Below are positions 24,569 through 37,745 of a stretch of 64,000 nt of DNA, piece after piece. Where the stretch lies: contig JAEOAD010000982.1 in assembly GCA_036365145.1 (NCBI GenBank), forward strand, positions 8,086,001-8,150,000, in the 5' to 3' direction. How positions within the stretch are numbered: position 1 is the first letter of the stretch; every line of letters starts with the position of its first letter. Made by a program: the position numbers and the translations under genes. The stretch is from Orientallactaga sibirica. Lineage: Eukaryota > Chordata > Mammalia > Rodentia > Dipodidae. The notes under the pieces were generated by a model, which did not search any database, was not told where the DNA came from, and saw only the letters and a list, made by a program, of their open reading frames with translations.

Positions 24569-24605
24569 ATATAGAGTGAGACTCTGTCTCATAGATAACC
24601 CCTCC
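24569..24605 (+). mobile_element. B1-like SINE, right part
   Basis: gagtgagactctgtctcata completes the SINE begun at 24128. Confidence 0.8.
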
Positions 24606-25429
24606 CCTTCTACAAAAAGAGACAGATGTAATGAATATATGGGAGTTTATATTGTACTTATAATTTGAATTTTGAAAATAATTTTTAAAAATTAAGTTAT
24701 TTTTTAGAATACAGATTAGGCAAAACTATAAGTGACACATAACCTGAACACTTTAACTTGGGGTTTAAAATTTTTCTATATTATTTTAAATATTTCATAG
24801 GATTTTATACAGAATTAGCTGTATGGGAGACAATATACCATTTTACTAGTGGTATAACTAAAATTTTTCCCTATATATTCAATCAAAACCAAAAATATTA
24901 GACATCAATTACCAATTTCATTCATAAACCATTTAATCAGATGAATGGAACTGTTCTAAAATGGCTTTAACCTTCAGATATATAACCATTGCACACAATA
25001 CACATTTGTGACTATATAGGCATATATTTAGTGGCTATAAGTAAATGCAGAATAATTTCTATCAACATTCAAATATTTTACTTTACTCAAACTAGGAATC
25101 TACAGTGATAGTTCCAGAACTTTTCTCCTGGGGTCATTAGGTATTAGGCTTATTCATATAGCCATATGAAAGTATTTACTTTGAATTAATTCCCACTAAA
25201 AATACCATATGCTAAAATTTTAAAGTAAATGACTTATTACATAGTCTAGAGACAGCAGAATTCTTCCAGTAATCAATTTCCAACAGAATACTTAAATGAA
25301 TGTTTATCTCCTACTTTAAGTCAAATAATATGCCTTTAAAAGCTACTCATGGGTTGATTTTACCAGTACTGGGCTCAATTAAAATTCATTCTCTCAGAGT
25401 CATTAATATTCATTCTCTCTTTCTCTTGC

Positions 25430-25809
<380 letters not shown>

Positions 25810-25903
25810 TTAGTAAAAATGTTCTACGTTCTGCTCATTGACAGGGCACTGTAATGGCATCTAATTAAAAATAAGGACAATTAGAAAAGAAAACTACAGT
25901 GAG

Positions 25904-26104
25904 GGGTTGGAGAGATGGTTCAGTGGTTAAAGACATTTCTTTGCAAAGCCTACCAGTCTGGGTTTAATTCCCCAGAACCTATAGAAAGCGAGATGCAAAA
26001 AAAAAAAAAAAAAAAAAAAAAGATGGTGCAAGCATCTGGTGTTCATTTTTATTGCAAGTAACCCTGGTGTGCCTGTACGCACACATTTGCAAATAAATAA
26101 AAAA
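25904..26104 (+). mobile_element. B2-like SINE with internal poly(A)
   Basis: A 23-A run interrupts the core after gcgagatgc. Flanking repeats are aagaaaactacagtgag and aagaaaactgcaatgag. Confidence 0.9.
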
Positions 26105-26509
26105 AGAAAACTGCAATGAGAAGCAGAGTAACACATTTTATACTGATAGAAAAACGTCTCAATTAATCTCTTTTTGAGAAAAATGTAGACCAAAATTATA
26201 TTTTTTTTCTCCCTATTCTTCCTTTCCTCCCCCTTTCTCCCTCCCTCCCCCCGAGGATTGAAACTAGAGCATAAAGCAAGCGGGACAAAAACCTCTAACT
26301 GCAAAAGGAATTTAAAAATGATTGAATTTAGGCCAACACACAACAACTATTTTTTGCTTCATAAAATAAATAACACAAATTTTTGGAGAGAGAACATAAA
26401 ATTTTTATACCCATAGGATATCTTTAAAAATATACATTGTAGTAGGTTAACAGCATTATATTAACTAGAAGAAAAAATATAAGAAAGGTTTTTGAATAAT
26501 TTATGTGTT

Positions 26510-26669
26510 CTTTTTTTTTTCTTTTTGGTTTTTCAAGGTAGAGTCTCCCTCTAGCCCAGGCTAACTTGGAATTTACTGTGTAGTCTCAGGGTGCCCTCAA
26601 CTCACGGTGATCCTCTTACCTCTGTCCCCGAAGTGCTGGGATTAAGGGCGTGTGCCACCATGCCCAGCC
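26510..26669 (-). mobile_element. B1-like SINE
   Basis: Antisense copy with T-tract and gcgtgtgccaccatgcccag. Confidence 0.9.
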
Positions 26670-26734
26670 AAATCTCTTTCTTTTTTTGTGTGTGGTCCTT
26701 CACTATCAATGTTTAATGCTATAGCTACATTAGT

Positions 26735-27632
26735 GAGTCAACTTAAGGTTTCCAATTTTTCCCTATTGCAGAAGCCTTCACATGCTTGGGCTGCAGGTCA
26801 CTGAGAAATCAAGCCAGAGCTGAGCTAAAAACCTCCTCCCTGTGGACCAGCTGCCAAAATTCTGGAAAGAGCTATGCAGCATGGAGTCTTTAGGGAGACA
26901 GAAGTCACCAATGGTGTTAACCAGCAGTGGACCTTGCAAGCCTTATGGCTGGCTGGCCAGCCAGGCCAAATGTGCCAACTGGTGTAATTTTGGCATTTCT
27001 GTTATGGGGGAAACCAACTGCTCTCTGATTGGCCTGGAGGCCACATCCAGGAAAGGGATTTCATGTCTAGTACTGAAAACATAGTTAAAAGCCTATGGCT
27101 GGGGAGGGCATAAGCCCTAGGGGAGTAACAACTACTGTTGTCTTGCTAAGTGTATATATTATGCCCACCAAAATACTCTCTAAATACTTATGTCTATGCC
27201 CATATATTAATGCTACTCTCGCTTCTGGTTTAGAGAAGCTTCTGTTTTTAGATGGTGGTGACTACTGAGATGACTCAAAACACACCATGGTGCTGAGAAG
27301 AAGGTACAGAGACTCAGCACTGAGACATCTCTATCACACCCTCTAAGGCTCAGGAACCATTACTGAAAAGGTGGTGGAAAGAATGTAAGAAACAAAGGAA
27401 GGGTAGGACTGCTTGCAATGCAATTTTCCAGACACAAAATGACCTTGATGTTCATGGCCTCACAGTACACAACCTATACTAGACCTTCATCATAGGAGGG
27501 GGGAAAAGTGACATCAAAATAGAAGAGAAACAAATTGGAAAGAAGGGATTCAATGGAGGGTGGATTTGGGAGAGGGAAATTGAGGGGGTGGTAGTGAATC
27601 ATCATGGTTTATTGCCTATATTTATGCAATTT
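26735..27632 (+). mobile_element. L1 3'-UTR-like fragment
   Basis: Longest clean copy of the 12465-type unit: aagccagagctgagctaaaa, gatttcatgtctagtactga, gaaaaggtggtggaaagaat, gacacaaaatgaccttgatg, aaacaaattggaaagaaggg. Ends are approximate. Confidence 0.6.
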
Positions 27633-27797
27633 GCCAAAAAAGTTAAATTTTTTCTATTTTTTTCCATAGATCATTTGAAGATGTGATAGGAGTTGAGCAG
27701 AAATTTACAGAAAATGAAGTTGAGTTCTTCCATTGGTAGGCATTTCACAATTTTCCTTATCTAGTATTTATTTTTTAGGGGCTGTGTATGTGTGTAT

Positions 27798-27930
27798 GTT
27801 TTGAGACAGTCATATGTAACCCATGCTGGCCTCAAACTCACTATGTAGCCAAAAATGACCTTGAATTCCTGATCTTCCTATCTTTACCTCCCATGCACTA
27901 AGATTACAGGCAGATGTCACTACTCCTGGA
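27798..27930 (-). mobile_element. Old B1-like SINE
   Basis: Antisense, tgttttgagacagtcatatg to cagatgtcactactcctgg. Confidence 0.6.
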
Positions 27931-28049
27931 TACAGTTTTATTTTTTGAGTATAGTAGCCAACACCTGCATCCCATAGTAGTGGTAAAGGTGGAGAAAGAG
28001 TAGAGGTAGCGGAATCTATAGATTTCAAAATAATGGATTCCACCCTGTC

Positions 28050-28130
28050 CCCGGCAGCCCTGAGGATGGAACCTAGGGCCCCACACATGCTAGGCAAGTG
28101 TTTTACCACTGAGCTATATCCCCAGCCCCC
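28050..28130 (-). mobile_element. ID-like tRNA-derived SINE fragment
   Basis: Antisense ggaacctagggccccacaca to ccactgagctatatccccag matches the ID-type head (tRNA-Ala-like). Confidence 0.6.
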
Positions 28131-28242
28131 AAATCATAGTTACTACCCATAATAAATATTCATTTAATCAAGTTACAGTCTCATGGTGGAAATGCAGCTA
28201 ACTCAGCTCCTCATTAATATTCTTGAATGCAATGTAGATTTA

Positions 28243-28480
28243 AAAAATATTTTTCTATATGTACTGTATTTATTTATTTGAGAGAAAGAGAGGGGGGAGG
28301 GCAGACAGAGAAAGATAAAGAAAATGAACATACCAGGGTCTCCAGCCTCTGCAAATGAACTCCAGATGCATGTGCAACCTTGTGCATCTGGCTTACATGG
28401 GACCTAGGGAGTTGAACCTGGGTCCTTTGGCTTTGTAGGCAAGTGCCTTAAGATGCCTGCTTAACCATCTCTCTAGCCTG
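28243..28480 (-). mobile_element. B2-like SINE
   Basis: Antisense copy. A short duplication (taagatgcctgct) lies just before the head. Confidence 0.88.
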
Positions 28481-28655
28481 AGATTTTTTTTTTAAGAACC
28501 ATTAACCTAGATACTAGATGGCCAGTTAACTTCAAGATCTATCTATGATAATGTACCTGCTATCTATGAGTCAAATGAAAGAGAACTAGTATCTCTAGAT
28601 ACCATAGAAGCTGGCATTCTTTATAGTAACTTTAAGCTATTGTTAAAAGTAAGAC

Positions 28656-28804
28656 AAATTTTTTTTTTTGAAATAGGGTTTCACTGTAGACCAGGCTGAC
28701 CTGGAATTCACTATGTATTCTCAGGTTGGCCTTGAACTCATGGTGATCCTCCTACCTCTGCCTCTGGAGTGCTGGAATTAAAGGAATGCACCATTACGCA
28801 CAGC
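28656..28804 (-). mobile_element. B1-like SINE
   Basis: Antisense copy. agtaagac on both sides is a likely target repeat. Confidence 0.88.
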
Positions 28805-29082
28805 AAGTAAGACTATTTTAATAATGATGTTCTTGCACATTTGTACAGGCAAATTAAAATGTAGCATCCATTTATCTGATAATTCAAAGACAAGTAGATA
28901 TTCTAGTATTTTCTGAGACAACATCTTTTAACTTTATCATTATGTCAATTTGTGTCCTTCTACTAGAAGGGAGAGTACAAGGAAGAGAAAAATGGCATAG
29001 ATTTAAAGATGGTACTAAGCAAGTCATGTCCCTTTTATTGACATAAACCACAGATTTAGTGACAATTAAAAGTCAAAGCAGG

Positions 29083-29310
29083 GCTGGAGAGATGGCTTAG
29101 GGGTGAAGGTGCTTGCCTGCAAAGCCTAAGGACTCATGTGTGCCTCTCCAGGTCCAATGTTAGCCAGATGCACAGTGATGCAAGTGTGCAAGGGTGCACA
29201 TGCACACAAGGGGTCACATGGTCTGGAGTTCGTTTGCAGTGTCTGGAGGCCCTGGCGCGCCCATTCTCTCTCTCTCTCTCTCTGCTTCTTTCTCTTTCTG
29301 TCTGTTGCTC

Positions 29311-29354
<44 letters not shown>

Positions 29355-29374
29355 AAATTAAAAAGAATGTGTTA
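29083..29374 (+). mobile_element. B2-like SINE with (AAAT)n tail
   Basis: Long form with an extra gtgcaagggtgcacatgcac segment, a CT run and about ten AAAT units. Confidence 0.92.
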
Positions 29375-29856
29375 AAAAAAAAGACCATGTAAGACAGTCT
29401 GTAGCCTTTATACAGGGCTGCTCATGCCTGAAACCTATAGGCAAGGGATACCAGAGAAAGACATATCCTGGAGATGACTGATCTGAATTAGGATGAAAGG
29501 GATATTCCAATGGGGGCAGTGACTTAGGGACTATTTATAAAGTCAGATTCTGGGCTGGTTCACATTACCTGGCTTACTTGCAGGACCCAAAGGCTATTAA
29601 AACTGCTATTTTGCCACCCCTCACCCCAGATAGGCTTCAAAATTTGTAGCTGTTGAATTATTTTATATCACTAGTTATTTTATAGCTCATAGTATGTTTG
29701 GTTTTATGAACAGAGATATCACCACAATACACAATAAATCTTTGGTCTGTCCTTTTTGGGGGTGCAAAAGGAGATCTGAAGGACAAATGACTTCTCACAT
29801 CTTATATTTTCAAAGTATATCTAACAAGTAAACATTTTAAAACAATAAATATTTTA

Positions 29857-30030
<174 letters not shown>

Positions 30031-30430
30031 CTAAAAATTAAATATAGAGTGATACATCTCCAAATGTAGGCAGGTTCATAAACTGTATATTAATAATTTT
30101 AGAAAGCATCTCAGGTCATGATTTATCCAATATATAGTATGTATTATTTTTGGGTTCTGTATTTTACCTGCAACCAAGTTTATGATGAATTGGAATTCTG
30201 CATTAAATCAAGATTTTCTTTTATGAGTTCATTTTTATTACTTCTGTTGCTGCCCCAAATAATAACTGTGTATACTTTCACTCCCTCTAAAGACTTTCAA
30301 GCATCATTTTAGAATGATTTGATGGGAAAGAAATATATTGTAGGGGTATGACACTGTACTATATAGGGATAGCAATCATTAACACAGTGTGCTGTGTATC
30401 TTTAATAAAGTCTTATAAAAAGTTGGGTCT

Positions 30431-30628
30431 TAGCAGCTAAGAAGATTGCTCAGTGGTTAAATGTGCTTGCTTGCAAAGCCTAGTGGCCTGGGTTCAATTC
30501 CCAAGCCACTCACATCAGCCAGATGCAAAAAGTGCTGTAAACATCTTGGGTTCTTTTATAGAAGCAAGAGGCCCTGGTGCCCATGCAAATACAAACAAAC
30601 AAACAAATAAATAAAATTTTAACTTGCT
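30431..30628 (+). mobile_element. B2-like SINE, diverged
   Basis: agctaagaagattgctcagt head, core catcagccagatgcaaaaag, and AAAC/AAAT tail. Confidence 0.85.
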
Positions 30629-30851
30629 TTAAAAATATTTCTGGTAGAAATCTAGATAATATTCTCAAAAGGAAAAAAATCAAAGAAAAGATTCCTTAAG
30701 ATTAGAAATGATTGATGCATTTGGTACAAAAGTTAAAACAGGTTAGAAAATATTGTTGAAATAATAACATATAGGCCCCAAACAAATGAATATCCAAAAT
30801 TCTCAATTTGGAGTCAAAGACCTCTGCAAATTTCATGTAAAATTGTTTAGC

Positions 30852-30950
30852 AAGCTGGGTATGATGGTGCACACTTTGTTACCCCAGCACTCAGGAGGTG
30901 CTACATAGTGAGATCCCTTCTCCAAAACAAAAACAACAACAATAAAAGAC
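30852..30950 (+). mobile_element. B1-like SINE with internal deletion
   Basis: gctgggtatgatggtgcaca, then a jump from actcaggaggt to gctacatagtgagatccct. Confidence 0.75.
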
Positions 30951-31339
30951 TGAAACAAAACTCATTTTATCCAGTCTCCACTGGATTTCTAGGTTAACCT
31001 AATCTTTGTCTCCTCTGAAAGTCACAGTGAGTAAGGCTCAGAGCACAATCTTAATTATTGTTTATAGGTAGCCACAGGATAGCAGTTATGAAAGTATGAC
31101 CTGGGGATCTACAGAGGGCCTATAACAGTTAAATGCCTGCCCTTTTCACTGTTGTCTTTTATATTGATGGAACACAGCAACAATGGGTAAACCTCTGGCA
31201 CATTAGCATGCATCAAAGCAATGGAATTTTCAATCGAACTGACCCTTGCCATTCCCTTACAAAAAGGAAACAGCAGTTTCAATTAAGGATGTCCTTGATG
31301 AAATGGCAAAAAAATTACTTTTATTAAATTTGGATTCTT

Positions 31340-31503
31340 CATTTTTTTTTTTTCTTTTTGGTTTTTCGAGGTAGGGTCTTGCTCTAACCCAGGCTGACCT
31401 GGAATTCACTATGTAGTCTCAGGCTGGCCTCCATCTCACAGCGATCCTTCTACCCCGGTCTCCCAAGGGCTGGGATTAAAGATGAGTGCCACCACGCCCA
31501 GCT
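31340..31503 (-). mobile_element. B1-like SINE
   Basis: Antisense copy with leading T-tract and agtgccaccacgcccagct end. Confidence 0.9.
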
Positions 31504-31771
31504 AGTAACCCTTTTAAAATGCCAGGGGCATTACCTTATGACTCCTGGAAAGACCTTTTCTCTAAAACAAAGTCAAACCACTCAGTTCACAAAAGGCTGC
31601 TTCTTGCTTCACTCATTTCCTATTGTAGGTCTGACTCAGCTGCCCAGTACATGTCTACGTTGATCTGACACATACCTCTACCAGTTTGCATCATACTGTT
31701 CATTCACTCACTTCTTCCTCAGAACCTTTGTTCAGGTTTAACTGAAATAAATCTAATTTAAAAAAAAAAAG

Positions 31772-32861
31772 ACAGCTGGAACTGGGAAACAAGTCAGAAT
31801 CATATCCACATCCACAATGAGCTGTTGATCAGAGAGACCTAAAAGGTTTCCCAAAAGAAGACAGATTTCCGTCAGAGCACTTAATGACCTACCAGAGGTT
31901 AATGGTAAGACCCTACTGCCAAAGACACCAAATGCTGTTGGGATGGAACATGGAGTGAGTGACCTGGCTGGAATCTGGAAGAGAGTCACTCCCCAGACAG
32001 TTCGCTTGTATAGTGCCAGAAGGTGCTACATGAGCGACTGGGGGAAAATGACCAACATCTGTTCAAACAATGTGTGATCTAAGCTCCTCAGCAGCAATCA
32101 ACCTGATGTGATGCTCATACATGTGCAATAGCGGCACACAGCTGTGGTGGGTAACCAACTGCGCTTGATTTGGCTATCAGATCCACTCAGTGGAATGGAA
32201 CCCATAGCTGGAACTGGGAAACAAGTGAGAACTGTATCCAAAAAATGAGCCCACTCTCCAATATCAATCTCCCACCAATTGTGGGCGACAAGAGGGCCTA
32301 CGTCTCTGTAAAATAATAAGGGTTATCCCATTTATATGGTGGTGACCTCTCTCTCTGCTGGAGAATTTGCTTCTCTTTTTCAGATGGACGCAGAACCTGA
32401 GGAGAGAATCAGCCCATCACACCTCCCCAGGACCCCAGCTAAAATCATAGAGTAATTGGGGAAATGAGCAAGAGTGCTGCTTTCTTGGTGAACCTGGTAC
32501 CAACACAAGGGTGAAGGAGATAGACACAGAGAACACTCAACTCCTACCAAACCAGAGATCCAGAGACACAGAGGCTCCCAAGACCTCGTCACTGAAGTAG
32601 ACCTAAAACGAACCCAACATGGCTCAGGGAAATTCATGGAAGAGGGGGCGGAAAGATTGCCAGAGCCACAGGTTAGAACATTATGTACAGAATCATTGCC
32701 TCTTTCCCATAACTGATCGATACTATGAACAATCCACAAGCCACATGGGGATAACTGGCATCCCCAATGAGGAGGAGGCTAAAGATGGTACCAACATGTG
32801 CTGTTTACACACTGAGTATGTATATAACTAATAAAGAAAATTAAATAAAATTTAAAAAGTC
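31772..32861 (+). mobile_element. L1 3'-UTR-like fragment with internal repeat
   Basis: gagggggcggaaagattgcc and aactaataaagaaaattaaa mark a rodent L1 3' end. gctggaactgggaaacaagt occurs twice, at 31775 and 32207, so about 430 bp separates two related blocks. Ends in an A-rich tail. Confidence 0.55.
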
Positions 32862-33043
32862 ACTCATTGAACATAGATTCTATGACTTCAGAAGCCATAT
32901 CAGTATACAGTTTAAACTTAAGATTATTTATTTGTATACTGCTAATGTGTACCAAATCCCTAAATCTACTTCAGGATTTGTAATGATTATGGATAATATT
33001 TTCATTTTTAAAGTGCACAGACTATAAGCACATATAAAAGTCA

Positions 33044-33304
<261 letters not shown>

Positions 33305-33407
33305 CTACCATTCAGAAATAGCTACATAAGAAGTCCACAGATAGAATATTAAATAACACATTTTTCTTGCTGAAAGGATCAAAAATAAGAATCCTAAAGA
33401 AAAGGCT

Positions 33408-33525
33408 TAGCAGGATGTGATAGTGCACAGCTATAATCCCCACACTGAGATGTCTGAGGCCTCAGGATTCCAAGTTTCAGGCCAGCCTAGGATACATAGT
33501 AAGACCTTGTTGCAAAGCCAAAAGC
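33408..33525 (+). mobile_element. Old B1-like SINE near exon 5
   Basis: agcaggatgtgatagtgcac to ggatacatagtaagacc, strongly diverged and about 150 bases upstream of exon 5 in the transcript. Confidence 0.65.
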
Positions 33526-35435
33526 AAACAATCAACAGAGAAAAGACTTGCTTGAATAACATGAACCTAATTTTCTGCCTTTTCTTTTATTTCTTATTGA
33601 AAAATAGAATAAAAACACAGATTCATAGACATAACTTAAGAGTCTATTGTCATTTTAACTCTTATTACTCTACACTGGGAAGAAAGTGTTTAAGAGGTGA
33701 GGAAAGCTGTTTCCAGCCAGCATTTATTGCAGTTGGTGTCTTAAGGTTGGCCTCAAGCTGTATTCCTCAGGCTGTTTGTGAGTCACCTCAGTGAGCAGAG
33801 ATCGTGCATCTGGCATCCACAATGCAGCTCGTGGCCAAATTGCAGGAAATTCTTATGAGGGTCTGATCTTTCTGAACAGCAGCTGCTATGGGTTCCTGCT
33901 GTCTTTCTATGGCATGTCCATCTGTGCATCCCAGGTGGTATAGCTTTTGTGGGATGGAGAACTTATGCTGAAACAGTATCTTCCCTTCCATACCATCAGC
34001 TTCACTCATGGTAGCCTCCACAGACATGGAAGAAGGACAGAAGTCATATAAACTGTAATGGATTAAATGCGCAGGGACATGAGGTTCTAATATTTCATTT
34101 CCAATGTGTGCTTATGATAGCTTCAGGCATAGCTGGGAAATTCTAGGTAGTGTGTTTTCAATGTGTACATTCAAGGGTATAGGTTCATACTTCCCAAGAC
34201 CCCAAAATGGTCTAAAAACTGAACCTTTTCTAAGCTTGGGACAAATTCATTCAGAGGCAAAACTGAATTGATACGAGACTATTTATGGTCTTTGTTAACC
34301 CACTTAATATGAATATTCATAGCCTGTGCTACAGAAATATGCCTTGATTACAGTATGCTATGAAACCTGCCATATTTTTATTCTAAAATCTCAGCGTTAT
34401 GAATTGTACACACATTTGGACTCAAGGTTTGAGATAACGACCAGAATCCTAGTTTGATAGGTTAAGTTGTGTGACCCTCACCTTCAGACATATCTGCAAG
34501 TCTAAAGAGGAAGAAAAGGAGATTGAAGATAAGAACAAGAAAACCTATGTCTTTCAGGAAGACATGCTTTCTCCTCAAGGTAATCAACAGGGAAGACGCT
34601 GGATGGGAGGAGGGCAGGTAGAAAGGGAAGATTCTAAATGCAGTAAGGAATGTTCATGGCTTGTTTTCTCTCCAGTGCCCTCTCCCAAACCCCTGTCCAA
34701 CCAAATTTTAAAAAGAGACTATAATAGAAATAGGGGCTTTGTAACACAGGTGAGTCTGTGACAACCAGGAAACATAAAGCCACCATTCCTTTGTGGTCTG
34801 GTTACATAAATGAGGTCTTCTCCCACCAAAGAAACTGCTGGAGATCAAAGGAACACAGATTAGGAAAGGACATAGATGTGGCTTATGGGAAGAGAAGCAG
34901 CAGCAGTAGGGAAGGCCAGCAGCGGCAGAAGCAGCACAACATCCCTGCATGAGGGAAAGAATGTAACAGTTGGATCCCACATAGCACCAGAAAGAATGGG
35001 TGAGATGCAATCAGGGGACTTTCTGGGGTGGCTTACAGGATTGTGAAGGGACAAGGGCCAGCTGTTGTACAAAGTGATCAAATTCTGTCACTGTTGAATA
35101 GCCTGGGGACAACCACCAGCTTCCATAAGAAGTTGTATGGACATGCCCATCTCCCCACCCCCGTCTTGTTCTTGCAGTTCCCCAAATAGTGCGAATCCTT
35201 GTCAGTTAAAGGTATTTGCTTTTGTCCCTGGTGCCTAGAACCCTCAGTTATCTACCCTGGCTCTTGACAGGGCTGGTTTCCTCAAGTCTTTGATAAAATA
35301 ACTTGTTCCTTAAGAGCCTTCCCTAGATCATAAAGCAAGCGAGCAGATTCCCCACCCCACCATTCCTTATTATAGTACTCTGGGCTTGGTTTCCACAGAC
35401 CAGCTTACCATTCTTCTTGATACAAGTAGGGTATT

Positions 35436-35626
35436 CCTTACCTGAAATGCTAGGGACCAAGAAATGTTTCAGATTTCAGTCTTTTTGGTTTTGGGAATAT
35501 GTGCCTACACCTAACAAGTTATATATAACATGTGCCTACATTTTTGACTCAAACCTGTCACATAAGGTCAAGTGTGAAGTTTCTAACTTGTGGCATCGGG
35601 TCAGCATTCAAAAAGTTGTGGAAAGG
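35436..35626 (+). mobile_element. Tigger-like DNA transposon relic, left part
   Basis: cttacctgaaatgctaggga, gttttgggaatatgtgccta and gcattcaaaaagttgtg recall mammalian Tigger-type (TcMar) relics. It seems to continue at 35843-35889 after a SINE. Family not confirmed. Confidence 0.4.
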
Positions 35627-35842
35627 GTGGGGACATGAATCAGAGGTTGAAGGCACTTACTTTCAAAGCCTGCTGGCCTGAGTTCAATTCCATAGCACCA
35701 CATAAAGCCAGATGCAAAGCAGTGCATGCAACTGGAATTCATTTGCAGTGGCAAAAGACCCTGGCACAGGCATGTGCATACACACGCACGTGGGCACACA
35801 CAGGCACACACACACACACACACAAAAATTAAAAAATAAAAT
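35627..35842 (+). mobile_element. B2-like SINE with (CA)n
   Basis: catgaatcagaggttgaagg head and ataaagccagatgcaaagca core. The CT segment is replaced by CA repeats. It lies inside the Tigger-like relic. Confidence 0.85.
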
Positions 35843-35905
35843 AACTCAGAAACATCTTTTTGAAAAAGTTACGGATTTGGGCACACTTCACATTTTGGAT
35901 TTTTT

Positions 35906-36103
35906 ATTTTTATTTTTATTTATTTATTTATTTATTTATTTTTATTTTTATTTTTGGTTTTTCAAGGTAGGGTCTCACTCTGGCTCAGGCTGACCTGGAA
36001 TTCACTATGTAGTCCTCAGGGTGGCCTCGAACTCTCGGCGATCCTCCTACCTCTGCCTCCCGAGTGCTGGGATTAAAGGCGTGCACCACCACGCCCGGCT
36101 TTT
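35906..36103 (-). mobile_element. B1-like SINE between repeated targets
   Basis: Near-consensus antisense copy with a long TTTA/T tail. The 16-mer acattttggatttttt precedes (35890-35905) and follows it (36104-36119). Confidence 0.93.
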
Positions 36104-36119
36104 ACATTTTGGATTTTTT

Positions 36120-36498
36120 AATTGACAACTTCTATACTTACATACAAAAAAACCATGATATTTCCCTCCCCTCCCCCCATTCCCCTTCAGAAGTCTATTC
36201 TTCATCATATCCCCTCCCTCTCTCCATTAGTCTCTTTTAATTTGATCTCATCATCTTTTTCTTCTCTTACGAGGGTCTTGCAAAGATATTGCTAGGCACT
36301 GCGAGGTCATGGATATCAAGACCAATTTCTGTCTGGACAGTTGCATTGTAAGGAGTGGTACCCTTCCTCTGGCTCTTACATTCTTTCCTCCCCCTCTTCT
36401 GCAATGGGCCCTGAGCCTTGGAGGGTGTGACAAAGATGTTTCAGTGCTGGACACTCCTCCATCCCTTCTCCTCAGCACTATGTTGCCTTTTGGGTCAT
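36120..36498 (-). mobile_element. L1 3' end, 5'-truncated
   Basis: Antisense to the L1 3'-UTR unit (ctgtctggacagttgcattg, gagccttggagggtgtgaca). The same 16-mer flanks it at 36104-36119 and 36499-36514, a clean target duplication. Confidence 0.75.
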
Positions 36499-36904
36499 AC
36501 ATTTTGGATTTTTTGGACTGATACTTAACCTGATATTTGTTGCTTATTGGTTAAATTCTGTTCAACATATTTCTAACCACCCAGAATTATATCTGGCACA
36601 CAGAGGTGAACAATAAGAACTTCCTACCATGAATGCTTCATCTGGGGCCATGAGAAGGTATTTGTTCATAAATGGCTAGCTCTTCTTTGGTTCACATGTG
36701 GCAGGAGCATGAATGACATGGCAAACAATAGGGACTTTGTCCTCTTAATTTTGAGTAGTGAGCTTTCAAATTTTCTCTCAAGAACTTTGAAAGGGCTGCT
36801 TATGAAGTAATAAATCAAACTGAATTTATTTTCCCTAATTCACCTCTGACCCTATAAGAAAAAATGGAAGATTGAGAAAACTTAGAATCAAAAGTGTGTG
36901 TCCA

Positions 36905-37032
36905 AGGGTACACACACGTCTGGAGTTCGTTTGCAGTGACAGAAGGCTCTGATGCACCCATTCTCTCTCTCTCTCTCTCTCTCTCTGTCCTTCTTTGTCA
37001 AATAAATAAATTAAAATAAAATATTAAAAAGA
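36905..37032 (+). mobile_element. B2-like SINE, 5'-truncated
   Basis: Only the 3' half is present (acgtctggagttcgtttgca, CT run, AAAT tail). agtgtgtgtcca repeats flank it. Confidence 0.88.
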
Positions 37033-37548
37033 GAGTGTGTGTCCATGTATAAAATCCTACAAGCATCAAGAAACTATATCTGAGCTGGGCACAATGCTGC
37101 TAAATAAATAGAGCTGGTGTATCTTCCCTAATTAAATGCTTGAGAATTCGTGCCATGTGAAAAGCAAATGAGAAGAGGGTATTGTGTATTATCAATTTGT
37201 GACATTCTTATTGTGCTAATGGCTAAATCAAAATGGCCTTGGTACAAGGAACATTGGAATAGAACATTGGAGATATAGATTTTAGATACAGCCTCTTAAG
37301 TCACTTACAATGTGACATGTAACTTAATCTTTCAGCAGTAAATAAATGCCCCTTCTCAAACTCCTGTAACCTTTTTCAAATCTAATAATCTATGATTTTT
37401 TCATAAAATCTTACTGATTATAAACCTCAACCTCATTAAAGTTTGGTAACTTATAGATACATCATGCAAATATATACTGACTCCACTTAACAATGGAGTT
37501 AGAAAAAAGAAAAAGGTTATTTTGAGCCTTTAAGAAGAAGCATATAAT

Positions 37549-37745
37549 AAGCCAGGTCTGGTGGCACAGGGTGGTAATCCTAGCTAGTTGGGAAGCTGGG
37601 GGAAAGAGGACTGCAAATTCAAGGCCAGTCTGGACAACTTTGTGAGACACTGTATCAAAATAAAAAGTAAAAAAGAGGGATTGGGAAATAGTTCAGTAGT
37701 AGAGTGCTTGTCTAGCATGCTTAAGGCCAACTACATAAATAAAAA
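37549..37745 (+). mobile_element. Old B1 + ID-like composite
   Basis: Diverged B1-like part (agccaggtctggtggcacag), then an ID-like head (atagttcagtagtagagtgc). Confidence 0.55.

Noticed and set aside
25927..26346. 139-residue minus-strand open frame
   Set aside because: It consists of an antisense B2-like SINE with poly(A) read as poly-Phe, joined to unique sequence.
32380..32739. 119-residue minus-strand open frame
   Set aside because: Antisense to an L1 3'-UTR-like fragment, with no protein resemblance.
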